Source: Kiloniella majae (GTDB lineage: Bacteria; Pseudomonadota; Alphaproteobacteria; Kiloniellales; Kiloniellaceae). Taken from it: DNA of 64,000 nt. The position numbers and the translations under genes are program-made. Numbering within the stretch: the stretch's first letter is position 1; each line of letters starts with the position of its first letter. Below are positions 35,632 through 44,311 of this stretch, piece by piece. The notes beneath the pieces were generated by a model that made no database searches, was not told where the DNA came from, and was given only the letters and a program-made list of their open reading frames with translations. The stretch is from assembly GCF_002118315.1 (NCBI RefSeq), contig NZ_MTSZ01000003.1:124001-188000 (forward strand), given 5' to 3'.

Positions 35632-35792
35632 AAATGTTCCTAGCTTTATAAAGTTACGGCTACATATATAGGCTACCAACTGGAAGTGATAAAGCCGCAG
35701 GACTTGGATTATTTCGATTTAATAATATAAAAATGCTGTCGTCTTCTTTATGAGCTATCTGATGACAGTCTATTTTTATGTGAATAACTAAC

Positions 35793-35831
35793 TAAAAATG
35801 CAAACAGCGCCAGAAAATCTGACGCTGTTTG
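35793..35831 (-). terminator. Intrinsic terminator downstream of leuA
   Basis: CAAACAGCGCCAGA at 35801-35814 pairs with TCTGACGCTGTTTG at 35818-35831 (one mismatch). In the minus direction the hairpin is followed by GCATTTTTAG. It lies just beyond the leuA stop at 35860. Confidence 0.8.
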
Positions 35832-35859
35832 GTTGGATATATCAACTCTAAGGTTGAAT

Positions 35860-37533
35860 TTAGTTTTCCAAGATCTGGTTCGTGGCAGAAACAATTGCCT
35901 TGATTGAGGCCACGGTTGTATTGGCATCAATGCCAACGCCCCAAACTGTTTCGCCTTCAGAGGTTTTCAATTCAAGATAAGCGACAGCCTTTGCATCTGA
36001 TCCGTGGGTGAGAGAATGTTGATGATAGTCTTCCACGCTCAGGCGGACACCCAAATTCTCGGCAATGGCATCTGTGAACCCGGCAACAGGGCCGTTGCCT
36101 TTTCCTGTAATTTCTTTTGCTTCGCCAAAGTGATTAATCTTTGCCGTTAGATGACGAATCTCGGCTGCATGGGTATCCGGCACTGTTGTATGCGACAGAA
36201 ATTCGACCGGGGATGTGGTGCGCAAATAGGCTTTTTCGAAGCTATCCCAAATGATTTGAGGTGTAATTTCCTTGCCGGTTGTCTCGGCAATATTCTGAAT
36301 TTTCTTCGAAAAGTTTACTTGCAGATCACGTGGAAGATCCATGTGATAATCATTTTGCATGATATAGGCGACACCACCTTTACCCGACTGGCTGTTGATT
36401 CGGATAATCGCTTCGTAACTTCGGCCAATATCTTGGGGATCTATTGGCAAGTAAGGGACTTCCCATTGATCCGAGTTATTGGCTTTTAGAGCGACCATTC
36501 CTTTTTTAATGGCGTCCTGATGAGAGCCAGAAAAGGCTGTGTAAACCAACTCTCCAACCCAGGGATGTCTTTGGTGAACGGGAAGTTGGTTACAGTATTC
36601 TGCTGTTTCTTTTATTTTGTTGATATCAGAAATATCGAGCTTGGGATCCACACCCTGTGTCATCATGTTGACGGCAAGTGTGACCAAATCCACGTTACCT
36701 GTACGCTCCCCATTCCCGAAAAGAGTTCCCTCTACACGATCGGCACCAGCCAACAAACCTAATTCTGTTGCGGCGATACCTGTGCCGCGATCATTGTGTG
36801 GGTGAAGGGAGATAATGACTGAATCACGGTTTCTGACGTTGTTGCAAAACCACTCAATCTGATCTGCATGAACGTTTGGCGTGGACATTTCAACAGTTGC
36901 GGGCAGGTTCAGGATAACCTTGTTTTCTGGGCTGGCTTCCCATACGTCCATGACAGCTTCGCAGATATCGCGGGCGAACGGCATTTCGGTGCCGGTAAAA
37001 CTTTCTGGTGAGTATTGGTGCACAATCTTCGTTTCGGGAACTGTCGGGATCAATTCCTTGATCAACTTGGCGCCGGCGACCGCAATATCGATGATGCCTT
37101 GTTTGTCTTGTCTGAAAACAACGCGGCGCTGCAGTTCTGATGTGGAATTGTATAAATGCACAATAACATTTTTGGCACCGCGAATACTTTCAAAGGTTCT
37201 GCGAATCAAGTGCTCTCTTGATTGTGTCAAAACCTGAATACTGACATCATCCGGGATCATGTCTTCTTCGATAAGGGTTCTTAAGAAATCATAATCTGTT
37301 TGTGATGCAGAGGGGAACCCAACTTCGATTTCCTTGAACCCCATATCCAAAAGCATGTTGTACATCTTTAATTTACGGGTCGTATCCATTGGCTCGATAA
37401 GAGCTTGGTTGCCGTCGCGCAAATCGACAGAGCACCAGATAGGTGCTTTCTCTATGGTTTTTCCGGGCCAAGTGCGATTGTCCAATTTGACAGTTTCAAA
37501 TGGCTGATAACGTTCAAATGGCATCTTGTTCAT
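35860..37533 (-). CDS. leuA: 2-isopropylmalate synthase (long type)
   Basis: The enzyme condenses acetyl-CoA with 2-oxoisovalerate, the first committed step of leucine synthesis. The 557-residue protein has the family start RYQPFETVKLDNRTWPGKTI and the catalytic segments WCSVDLRDGNQALIEPMD and SLHPHNDRGTGIAATELGLL. A C-terminal regulatory domain (about 430-557) binds leucine for feedback. It belongs to the longer LeuA type of about 550-570 residues. A long 5' leader (37534-37979) with a Leu-rich leader frame and hairpins suggests attenuation. A terminator follows. Confidence 0.96.
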   Translation of the reverse strand: MNKMPFERYQPFETVKLDNRTWPGKTIEKAPIWCSVDLRDGNQALIEPMDTTRKLKMYNMLLDMGFKEIEVGFPSASQTDYDFLRTLIEEDMIPDDVSIQVLTQSREHLIRRTFESIRGAKNVIVHLYNSTSELQRRVVFRQDKQGIIDIAVAGAKLIKELIPTVPETKIVHQYSPESFTGTEMPFARDICEAVMDVWEASPENKVILNLPATVEMSTPNVHADQIEWFCNNVRNRDSVIISLHPHNDRGTGIAATELGLLAGADRVEGTLFGNGERTGNVDLVTLAVNMMTQGVDPKLDISDINKIKETAEYCNQLPVHQRHPWVGELVYTAFSGSHQDAIKKGMVALKANNSDQWEVPYLPIDPQDIGRSYEAIIRINSQSGKGGVAYIMQNDYHMDLPRDLQVNFSKKIQNIAETTGKEITPQIIWDSFEKAYLRTTSPVEFLSHTTVPDTHAAEIRHLTAKINHFGEAKEITGKGNGPVAGFTDAIAENLGVRLSVEDYHQHSLTHGSDAKAVAYLELKTSEGETVWGVGIDANTTVASIKAIVSATNQILEN

Positions 37534-37634
37534 TGCTTTGTTCTTTCTCTGTTTCGGGGCGCTCTCAAAGATGGGCGCAACATCCGAGTATTAAATTCTA
37601 TAGTAATTTTTTATGGTTTTAGCGGCAATAAATA

Positions 37635-37670
37635 CGATCACCGGGGGCCGCTTAATGGCCTCGATGATCG
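37635..37670 (-). promoter_or_regulatory. Terminator-like hairpin in the leuA leader
   Basis: CGATCA at 37635-37640 pairs with TGATCG at 37665-37670, and an inner GGCC/GGCC pair extends the stem. In the minus direction it is followed by TATTTATT, a weak U-rich tract, then GCCGC, which could pair with GCGGC inside the hairpin and break it. That overlap is what an attenuator needs. The pairing is visible; function is inference. Confidence 0.4.
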
Positions 37671-37842
37671 TCAATAAGTCGTAGAGTGTTGAGGAGTAAG
37701 CTGCAGAAATCGCGCTCGAACTGCTTCAGTTGAGACTGTATTGCTGTAAAATCTTTGGCGGTCACGTTAGGGCAACCTGTTATGTCGTGTGATGAAGTAA
37801 ACATCTTGCGGTTCCAGTTAATTCCGAGCTGCGAATAGCATA

Positions 37843-37874
37843 AACCCCGGCTCTCTCAATCAGGAGGCCGGGTT
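37843..37874 (-). promoter_or_regulatory. Hairpin overlapping the end of the leuA leader peptide frame
   Basis: On the minus strand AACCCGGC pairs with GCCGGGGTT (one bulged base) around an 11-15-base loop, with CTC/GAG adding to the stem. The 5' arm overlaps the last codons of the leader frame, so a ribosome at the leader stop codon would block it. Only three T follow, so it is not itself a canonical terminator; an antiterminator or pause hairpin is possible. Confidence 0.45.
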
Positions 37875-37919
37875 AATAAGTCGCTCTAGTAGGCTCAGAG
37901 TTTTTCCGCTTTTTGTCAT
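37860..37919 (-). CDS. Putative leuA leader peptide (19 residues, Leu-rich)
   Basis: An ATG at 37919 opens MTKSGKTLSLLERLINPAS and a stop. Four of seven consecutive codons are Leu (CTG AGC CTA CTA GAG CGA CTT), two of them the codon CTA, which is rare in most proteobacteria. A TTGACC -35-like box at 37950-37955 is placed so that its expected transcription start coincides with the A of this ATG, which would make the message leaderless, as reported for some alphaproteobacterial trp leaders. An in-frame ATG at 37940 would add seven residues. It lies about 330 bases before leuA. Confidence 0.5.
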   Translation of the reverse strand: MTKSGKTLSLLERLINPAS

Positions 37920-37978
37920 AGGTATTAAGATGCGTTGCATTTTATCCAGGGTCAAGTGAAGAATTCGAAATAAGCTGG

Positions 37979-38440
37979 TCAGTGTAACTTGCTGTGGTCT
38001 TTCAGAAAATCAACACCAATGAAAAGCATATTGACGTTTTTGCCATCTGCAGACAGGGGAAGAATAATATCTTCGATGAATTTAAATTCTTTATACTGCC
38101 CAAGATAAGGTGGGTTGGCGATAACGGGGTGTTTGTTGGTGACAGCATCTTCCAGAAAGCCCCAAAGTTTGCTGGGCTTCTTTTGATGCGGTATTTGTGA
38201 CATCCAGGTTCCCGTGGGGTTCTGGCTTATATGACGTACGATTTCTGAGCCAACCAATCTGTATCTAAAGTCCAAAGGTTCTGCCTGAACCTCATGAATT
38301 AAGATGTTTGGTAGCAGATGGCTGAGGTCTGCTGGATCAAGGTCAGCGCGTGCAGGCATTAACTTGTCGCCCTTTTGCTGATTCCAGTACTGATAGATTT
38401 CGAAATTTTTAACAGATTTCAGTTTCTGCGGATCAAACAC
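37979..38440 (-). CDS. PAS_5-family domain protein
   Basis: The 153-residue protein matches PAS_5, a family abundant in Rhodospirillales. Features are an N-terminal YQYWNQQKGDKLMPARADLD, then LLPNILIHEV and DFRYRLVGSEIV, and a C-terminal ILPLSADGKNVNMLFIGVDF. There is no attached output domain, so it probably senses a ligand or partners with another protein. It is the last gene of an SPFH-NfeD-ubiD-PAS_5 minus-strand run, starting 19 bases after ubiD. The signal it senses is unknown. Confidence 0.85.
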   Translation of the reverse strand: MFDPQKLKSVKNFEIYQYWNQQKGDKLMPARADLDPADLSHLLPNILIHEVQAEPLDFRYRLVGSEIVRHISQNPTGTWMSQIPHQKKPSKLWGFLEDAVTNKHPVIANPPYLGQYKEFKFIEDIILPLSADGKNVNMLFIGVDFLKDHSKLH

Positions 38441-38459
38441 TTAATTTACTTTCAGTACG

Positions 38460-39971
38460 TTATTTTTTCCAGATGGCTTTGCCGGAACCGGGAAGCCCTA
38501 GATCAGCCCAGATATCATCGACCTTATCTATCACTTCTTGGTCCATTCTGATCTCTTCCCCCCACTCACGCTTGGTTTCTGGTTCCCATTTGTCCGTTGC
38601 ATCCAGACCAATTTTGGATCCCAAACCGCTTTCAGGTGAGGCAAAGTCGAGATAGTCGATTGGCGTTCCTTCGATCACGGTAATGTCTCGAGCGGGGTCC
38701 ATCTTAGTTGATACGGCCCACATTACATCTTTCCAATCGCGCGCATTAATGTCGTCATCTACGACAATAACCCATTTTGTATACATGAACTGGCGCAAGT
38801 ATGACCATACGCCCAGCATGACACGCTTTGCATGTCCGGGGTATGCCTTCTTCATGGATACAACTGCAATCCGATAGCTACATCCTTCGGGCGGAAGCCA
38901 GAAATCAGTGATTTCTGGAAACTGTTGTTGAATGAGCGGGATGAAAACTTCGTTCAAGGCTTCGCCTAAAACAGATGGCTCATCCGGTGGACGCCCCGTA
39001 AAGGTCGAGAGATAAATTGGATTTTTCCGCATGGTGATGGCGGTCACGGTGAAGATAGGAAATGGCTCTACAGAATTGTAGTACCCGGTGTGATCACCGT
39101 ATGGGCCTTCATCACCATATTCATCGAGGCTGACAAAACCCTCGAGAATGATTTCTGCATTTGCAGGAACCTTTAGAGGAACCGTTTTACAATCAACAAG
39201 CTCAACTTTTTTTCCACGTAAGAGGCCCGCGAATTGATACTCTGAAAGTGTATCTGGTACGGGCGTTACTGCAGCAATGATTGTTCCGGGATCAGAGCCA
39301 AGAACGACAGCGGCTGGCAAGGGATCAGGTTTTTGGTTTTTCCAACGGGCGTAGTGTTGTGCTCCACCCCTATGTTTGAGCCAGCGCATGAGCGTTTTGT
39401 CTTTGCCCAGAACCTGCATTCTGTAGATGCCCAGATTATAGACGTCTGTTTTCTCGTCTCCGGGGCCTTTGGTTACGACAAGTGGCCAGGTAATGAGCGG
39501 GGCGGGTTCTCCGGGCCAACAGGTTTGAATCGGTAGCTTTGCGAGATCTATGTCATCGCCAGTCAAGACAACTTCCTGACAAGGGGCGGAGGAAACGTTT
39601 TTGGGTTTCATTGCCATCACTGTTTTGAGGAGTGGCAAATTGCTCCAAGCCTCTTTCAGACTTGCAGGTGGTTCCGGTTGGCGAAGAAAAGCAAGAGTTT
39701 CGCCGACTTCTCTTAACTGTTCCGGGGTTCGTTCCATGCCAAGAGCGACACGTTCAACGGTCCCGAAAAGATTGACCAGGACGGGAATACCATAGGGCGT
39801 TCCGTCCTGGTGCACGACATTTTCAAAAAGGACAGCGGGTCCTTCTTCTGCCAACAACCTTGTTTGTATCTCGGTCATTTCCAGTTCAGGAGATACCGGA
39901 TGTGAGACTCTGACTAAGCGACCTTGGTTTTCAAGGTGAGAGATAAAATCCCGTAACGAGGCGTATGGCAT
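38460..39971 (-). CDS. ubiD: UbiD-family decarboxylase (3-polyprenyl-4-hydroxybenzoate)
   Basis: UbiD uses prenylated FMN to decarboxylate 4-hydroxy-3-polyprenylbenzoate in ubiquinone synthesis. The 503-residue protein has the start [20 protein letters not shown], the catalytic-region [19 protein letters not shown] and the C-terminal [20 protein letters not shown], then KMDPARD. Length matches bacterial UbiD. UbiA is also in the window (47004-47948). The gene lies 9 bases after nfeD in an operon-like run. UbiX, which makes the cofactor, is not seen here. Confidence 0.94.
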   Translation of the reverse strand: MPYASLRDFISHLENQGRLVRVSHPVSPELEMTEIQTRLLAEEGPAVLFENVVHQDGTPYGIPVLVNLFGTVERVALGMERTPEQLREVGETLAFLRQPEPPASLKEAWSNLPLLKTVMAMKPKNVSSAPCQEVVLTGDDIDLAKLPIQTCWPGEPAPLITWPLVVTKGPGDEKTDVYNLGIYRMQVLGKDKTLMRWLKHRGGAQHYARWKNQKPDPLPAAVVLGSDPGTIIAAVTPVPDTLSEYQFAGLLRGKKVELVDCKTVPLKVPANAEIILEGFVSLDEYGDEGPYGDHTGYYNSVEPFPIFTVTAITMRKNPIYLSTFTGRPPDEPSVLGEALNEVFIPLIQQQFPEITDFWLPPEGCSYRIAVVSMKKAYPGHAKRVMLGVWSYLRQFMYTKWVIVVDDDINARDWKDVMWAVSTKMDPARDITVIEGTPIDYLDFASPESGLGSKIGLDATDKWEPETKREWGEEIRMDQEVIDKVDDIWADLGLPGSGKAIWKK

Positions 39972-39980
39972 TATATGAAA

Positions 39981-40430
39981 TCATGCTTCTTCTGGTTCAA
40001 CGATTAAGGCTGTGCCTTCAACGCTGGTTATACTCACCTTCGTGCCCTCAGGTAAATCCCTACCTTTGATTTTCCAAAGAACGCCATTGACGGTTTCCCG
40101 GCCCATACCGTTTTTCAGATCAGCAGTGAGCGTGAAGCTATACCCAATCAGGTCTGAACCGCGTTTGTTCAGGTTGGGATTATCGGACGCAGGCGGGTTC
40201 TTGCGGGCATAGATACGCCAGACAGCCACGGAGACAACGGAAAGAACGGCAAAGATAATAATCTGCTTTTCCCAGAGTAAATCGGGAAAGATGTAGAGTA
40301 ATCCGCCAACAATTCCGGCGGAAATTCCCATCCACAAGGCAATTGCGCCGGGAGCAAAAACTTCGACCGCTAACAGGAACAGGGCAAAAACCCACCAGTA
40401 CCAAAATTCGACGCCAGATAGATCTACCAT
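39981..40430 (-). CDS. NfeD-family membrane protein
   Basis: The 149-residue protein has two or three N-terminal membrane segments (WYWWVFALFLLAVEVFAPGA; FPDLLWEKQIIIFAVLSVVS) and a C-terminal OB-fold domain (about 85-149: GSDLIGYSFTLTADLKNGMG, then GVLWKIKGRDLPEGTKVSI). Short NfeD proteins pair with SPFH/stomatin proteins to form membrane complexes. Here the SPFH gene ends 5 bases upstream of it, exactly that arrangement. Role: probably membrane microdomain organisation or quality control. Confidence 0.92.
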   Translation of the reverse strand: MVDLSGVEFWYWWVFALFLLAVEVFAPGAIALWMGISAGIVGGLLYIFPDLLWEKQIIIFAVLSVVSVAVWRIYARKNPPASDNPNLNKRGSDLIGYSFTLTADLKNGMGRETVNGVLWKIKGRDLPEGTKVSITSVEGTALIVEPEEA

Positions 40431-40435
40431 CTGAT

Positions 40436-41407
40436 TTAAGCTCCGTCTTTATTATCAGTTGCCCAAGGCGATTTGGATGATGTTGTACTATCATCCCCAA
40501 GAGCGGTTTTGGCCAATTCAGCAACGCCTGCGATAGATCCAAGAATGCCAGTGGCTTCCATTGGCAGGATCATGGTTTTCTGGTTTGGTGAATCTGCGAA
40601 TTTGCCAAATGCTTCGACATATTTTTGGGCAACAAAGTAATTGATGGCCTGAATGTCACCTTCGGAGATAGCTTTGGATACGGATTCAGCAGCTTTTGCT
40701 TCGGCTTCTGCTTCACGCTCACGGGCTTCAGCATCACGGAAGGCAGATTCTTTACGTCCTTCAGCTTCTAGGATCGCAGATTGTTTAAGACCTTCTGCGC
40801 GAAGGATTTGCGCCTGACGGACACCTTCTGCTTCGAGAATGTTCGCACGTTTGTCACGTTCGGCCTTCATCTGTCGCGCCATGGATTCAACCAAGTCAGC
40901 CGGTGGGGTGATATCCTTGATATCAATACGTGTGACTTTGACTCCCCAGGGCGCTGTTGCTTCATCCACCACGGTAATCAGTTCTGCGTTGATTTTATCG
41001 CGTTGGGATAATAGTGAATCCAAGTCCATGGAACCCATGACAGTACGGATGTTTGTCATGGTTAAGTTCAAAATAGCACGTTCCAAGTTTCTAACTTCGT
41101 AGGCGGCCATGGCAGCGTCAAGGATTTGATAGAAAACAACGCCATCAACCTGAACCGAGGCGTTATCTTTGGTGATCACTTCCTGAGATGGAACATCCAT
41201 GACTGTTTCCATCATGTTAAGTTCAGCGCCCACACGATCAACGATGGGAACGATTAAGTTCAATCCCGGGCTAAGGGTTTTTGTATATCTACCAAATCGT
41301 TCAATTGTATATTCGGTTCCTTGGGGTACGGACTTTACCCCCATAAGAACAAGTATGACCGCGAGCACGACGACCGCGATGGCAAAAATGGAAAAAGCCG
41401 AAAGCAT
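40436..41407 (-). CDS. SPFH/band-7 (paraslipin, QmcA-like) membrane protein
   Basis: The start at 41407 ([11 protein letters not shown], with AAGGGG 7 bases away) gives 323 residues; a longer frame begins at 41443 without such support. One N-terminal membrane helix is followed by the SPFH domain ([38 protein letters not shown]). An Ala/Glu-rich coiled coil ([20 protein letters not shown]) comes next, then a Ser/Thr-rich tail. Such proteins oligomerise in the membrane and often regulate membrane proteases. It leads an operon with nfeD and is divergent from the DUF4170 gene. Confidence 0.94.
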   Translation of the reverse strand: MLSAFSIFAIAVVVLAVILVLMGVKSVPQGTEYTIERFGRYTKTLSPGLNLIVPIVDRVGAELNMMETVMDVPSQEVITKDNASVQVDGVVFYQILDAAMAAYEVRNLERAILNLTMTNIRTVMGSMDLDSLLSQRDKINAELITVVDEATAPWGVKVTRIDIKDITPPADLVESMARQMKAERDKRANILEAEGVRQAQILRAEGLKQSAILEAEGRKESAFRDAEAREREAEAEAKAAESVSKAISEGDIQAINYFVAQKYVEAFGKFADSPNQKTMILPMEATGILGSIAGVAELAKTALGDDSTTSSKSPWATDNKDGA

Positions 41408-41700
41408 GTTAACCCCTTGAATGAATTTTTTTAATTTATGCAACCTGTGCGACGAGTATACCCAAGCTACGCAAAATTAAAATTCTTAAAAAAAACTGGA
41501 TGGAAACTGTATCTACCCCATAGCATTACCCCCATATTTCCTAGGGATTTTCGCCTTTGATCTTCTATTACGATGAGATCATTTGTTTTTTTATAGAATT
41601 TTCTGAATTTTTTTCTATTACTCTTTTGTTAAGGGGCCTATAGTACCCAGAAGTGCGTATGTACCGAGACAATTTCGGCGATTAGTATAGAGTAACAGTG

Positions 41701-41916
41701 ATGGCACAACAGTTTTTTGTGGTAGGCGGCGAATATGCAGATACTTCTTTCTGCGAAGCCGTTGGGGGGGACGAAGAGTGGATCGGCCCGTTTGCAGATT
41801 ATGAATCCGCAAAAAAAGAGTGGTCGCGCAGAGCGTGGCTGACGGTCGATGAGTGCACAACGCGTTTCCGGATCGAGAGAGTCGATAAAGACGCTCCGCC
41901 GCCCTGTACTGACTAG
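41701..41916 (+). CDS. DUF4170 family small protein
   Basis: From the ATG at 41701 the product has 71 residues; a GTG one codon earlier is an alternative. It begins MAQQFFVVGGEYADTSFCEA, with IGPFADYESAKKEWSRRAW and TVDECTTRFRIE, matching DUF4170, a small cytoplasmic family of alphaproteobacteria with unknown role. In other genomes I recall it near cysQ and pmbA in the lipid A region; here it is about 6 kb from pmbA beside an unknown gene 12 bases downstream. Confidence 0.85.
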   Translation: MAQQFFVVGGEYADTSFCEAVGGDEEWIGPFADYESAKKEWSRRAWLTVDECTTRFRIERVDKDAPPPCTD

Positions 41917-41928
41917 ATAACGTATCTT

Positions 41929-42690
41929 ATGCCCTGGGAACTTCCGCGTGACCAGAGTGATAGGCTTCGCTTGGCAAAAGGATATCCCTTTATTGCCCCT
42001 GAAACGTCGTATCTATTTATAGATGGACGAAGCGAGGACTTTTCCAAAGTTGCTGAATACGGTATTGCCCTTTCTGATCGAAAGGCTGTTATTGCGCATG
42101 GTTCTAATCGTGCGCCAGAACAGCTGGCCAGAAAGTTTGTCGGGCATTCTTCCGGGCAAGATCCGATTCCCCTAACGGCAATTTGGCTGCATGACCATGA
42201 TGTGGTTTATTCCGCACATGTCGCACGCTACGGGTCGGTTGCAGCCGAGTTGGTGTCCTGTCCGGGAACCAGTGTCCAGGTTTTCCTGTCTTGGTTAACG
42301 GGGGAACAGTTAGACCGTATGCACGATACCGAGCTGCCGGGCGGTAACTATTCTTATGGACATGTTCAGTGCCAATGGGAATCGTTAGAAGGTTTTGATT
42401 TGCCGACTGATCCTGATAACCTTGCTGTTTATCGAAGCTCGTTTGGAGCCCTGAACTTTCAGGGGGAGCCGCTTGCCTTAGAAGCGTTACCCGCAAAGAA
42501 TCGTTCCTATCAATCTCTTGGGCAGGAAGAAGTTCTCAGGCTGGTTCACCAAGGGCACGAGCATGAGGCAGATCTGGATACAGCGATCTTGAAATCTATC
42601 GAATCATCACAATATCGAAAGCGAGTTGTGGAAGCTGTCAGAAAACAATCATTGGATGTTTTCCATCCTTCCTATAGTATATCCGGTTAA
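41929..42690 (+). CDS. Unknown protein with GGCT-like (gamma-glutamylcyclotransferase) features
   Basis: The 253-residue protein has no signal or membrane segment. Residues 53-70 read AVIAHGSNRAPEQLARKF, comparable with the YGSN-containing substrate loop of the GGCT fold. Residues 117-145 (VFLSWLTGEQLDRMHDTELP, then GGNYSYGHV) follow the fold's pattern of a beta strand, an LT-x-x-x-L helix, an acidic residue and an aromatic Y. This is a distant resemblance. The first ~50 residues and last ~90 have no assigned match. It starts 12 bases after the DUF4170 gene, so they are probably co-transcribed. A function in gamma-glutamyl or glutathione-type metabolism is a guess. Confidence 0.7.
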   Translation: MPWELPRDQSDRLRLAKGYPFIAPETSYLFIDGRSEDFSKVAEYGIALSDRKAVIAHGSNRAPEQLARKFVGHSSGQDPIPLTAIWLHDHDVVYSAHVARYGSVAAELVSCPGTSVQVFLSWLTGEQLDRMHDTELPGGNYSYGHVQCQWESLEGFDLPTDPDNLAVYRSSFGALNFQGEPLALEALPAKNRSYQSLGQEEVLRLVHQGHEHEADLDTAILKSIESSQYRKRVVEAVRKQSLDVFHPSYSISG

Positions 42691-42841
42691 TACACGCATT
42701 CATTGCAAGTGAGTTTTTTCCTTGCATTTGAAAACTAGGTTCTTTAAGACCGCGCAACATCGTGGCTTTACAGGGGTTTTTTGCATTCGGCATTAGATCG
42801 CGATTGAGCCAAAGTCATCTACTGGTTGGGGAGGACGCTAA

Positions 42842-43393
42842 GTGTCTACTGCACACGCCCTCTTCCAATTGGGGATGGACTTGAATCAAGGTTCAAGCAC
42901 CACCCAAACGGAAGAAAACGGATCCGCTTGTCGGACTGGTATTGAAACTAAAAATGTCGAAGCTTCGAATGTCGTTGGCTTGGATGAAGAGCAAAAGGAT
43001 TTCTTCATTGAGCGTGATGGCGAGAGGTTTGCCGGTACCCATTTGATTATTGATCTCAAAGGGGCTAGCCGGTTAGATGATTTAAAGTTTGTCGAAAATA
43101 CCCTTATCGAATGTGTAGAAAGGTCCAAAGCGACACTTCTGCACATACATTTACATCACTTTACCCCTAACGGCGGCGTTTCTGGTGTCGCGGTTTTGGC
43201 TGAATCACATATTTCCATCCATACCTGGCCTGAAAAGGGCTATGCGGCATTGGATGTGTTCATGTGTGGTGATTCAGAGCCTCATAATTCAATTGATGTT
43301 CTGAGAGAAGCTTTTGGGCCTGATGAAGTTCTGGTCGATGAAATTCGGCGCGGAAAAGAAATCGCGGTAAACGAAATCGAGGATGTAGAATGA
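42842..43393 (+). CDS. speD: S-adenosylmethionine decarboxylase (pyruvoyl enzyme)
   Basis: The enzyme makes decarboxylated SAM, the aminopropyl donor for spermidine. The GTG start has a GGAGG ribosome-binding site 8 bases away. The self-cleavage site is in AESHISIHTWPEKGYAALDV: Ser122, following Glu121, becomes the pyruvoyl group, and Cys142 in FMCGD is the catalytic acid. Typical prokaryotic SpeD proteins are about 120-140 residues; this one has 183, with a Ser/Thr-rich N-terminal extension of about 50-60 residues with no recognised motif. Its stop overlaps speE by 4 bases. Confidence 0.95.
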   Translation: MSTAHALFQLGMDLNQGSSTTQTEENGSACRTGIETKNVEASNVVGLDEEQKDFFIERDGERFAGTHLIIDLKGASRLDDLKFVENTLIECVERSKATLLHIHLHHFTPNGGVSGVAVLAESHISIHTWPEKGYAALDVFMCGDSEPHNSIDVLREAFGPDEVLVDEIRRGKEIAVNEIEDVE

Positions 43394-44238
43394 AGGACTG
43401 GGTGACAGAAGAACTGCACGCAGACATTCATTCGAGTTTTCGTGTTAAAAAAGTTCTTTTCGATAATAAAACAGAACATCAGAATCTCGTTATTTATGAG
43501 AACGAGATCTATGGCCGGGTTATGGCCTTGGATGGTGTGACCCAAATTACGGAACGGGATGAATTCATATATCATGAAATGCTTGCCCACCTTCCAATCT
43601 TCGCCCACGGAGCCGTTAAGAAGGTTTTGATCGTGGGTGGTGGTGACGGAGGCATGCTGGAAGAGGTGCTAAAACATCAAACTGTTGAGAAGGTAACGAT
43701 GGTCGAGCTTGACCGAACTGTTATCGAGCTTAGCAAAAAGCACCTTCCGATGATTTGTGGTAATGCGTTTGAAGATCCGCGATTGGATCTTGTGATCAAA
43801 GATGGTTGCCTCTTTATGAAGGAATGTTCGGAACAATACGATCTTATCATCGTTGATTCGACAGACCCGATTGGTCCTGGTGAAGTTCTTTTTACCGACA
43901 ACTTCTACACAGATTGCAAATCATGCCTTGAAGAGGGCGGTATCCTCGTCACTCAAAACGGGGTTCCTTTTTTACAGGCTGATGAGCTGAAATCCACATT
44001 GACGTTCTTTAAGCCAATCTTTGCCGAGGCGACATGCTATCTGGCCACAGTGCCAACCTATGTTGGTGGTCCTATGGCTTTTGGTTGGGGGACTGATCAA
44101 AAGGGTTTGAAGGATATTTCTCTGGATCAACTAGAAGCACGGTATAAAACGGCTGCTATTGAGACGAAGTACTATACGCCTGAGATCCATCGAGCTGCCT
44201 TTGCTCTTCCTGGATATGTTCAGAAACTGGTTGCATAA
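43390..44238 (+). CDS. speE: Spermidine synthase
   Basis: The 282-residue enzyme transfers aminopropyl from decarboxylated SAM to putrescine. It has the spermidine-synthase signature VLIVGGGDGGMLEEVLKH, the catalytic YDLIIVDSTDPIGPGEVLF and the N-terminal YGRVMALDGVTQITERDEF, then IYHEM. The ATG overlaps the speD stop (ATGA), so SpeD and SpeE are made together. A terminator follows (44281-44306). Ornithine or arginine decarboxylase, which would supply putrescine, is not in the window. Confidence 0.97.
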   Translation: MKDWVTEELHADIHSSFRVKKVLFDNKTEHQNLVIYENEIYGRVMALDGVTQITERDEFIYHEMLAHLPIFAHGAVKKVLIVGGGDGGMLEEVLKHQTVEKVTMVELDRTVIELSKKHLPMICGNAFEDPRLDLVIKDGCLFMKECSEQYDLIIVDSTDPIGPGEVLFTDNFYTDCKSCLEEGGILVTQNGVPFLQADELKSTLTFFKPIFAEATCYLATVPTYVGGPMAFGWGTDQKGLKDISLDQLEARYKTAAIETKYYTPEIHRAAFALPGYVQKLVA

Positions 44239-44278
44239 TCTAACGGATTAGCCTGTTTCAAGGCGTTCGGTTTATATA

Positions 44279-44308
44279 CGAAGGGAGCTTTCATGCTCCC
44301 TTTTCTAT
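44279..44308 (+). terminator. Terminator after speE
   Basis: AAGGGAGC at 44281-44288 pairs with GCTCCCTT at 44295-44302, followed by TTCT. It separates speE from the convergent pabB-pabC fusion and may work in both directions. Confidence 0.85.
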
Positions 44309-44311
44309 TCT

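Noticed and set aside
37405-37677. Plus-strand 90-residue frame in the leuA start/leader region
   Set aside because: It is antisense to the leuA start and the leader, has no family match and no good ribosome-binding site.
42691-42841. Possible SAM riboswitch or polyamine leader before speD
   Set aside because: No recognisable riboswitch core or leader peptide. Only a short T-rich tract and the GGAGG site before the GTG are evident.
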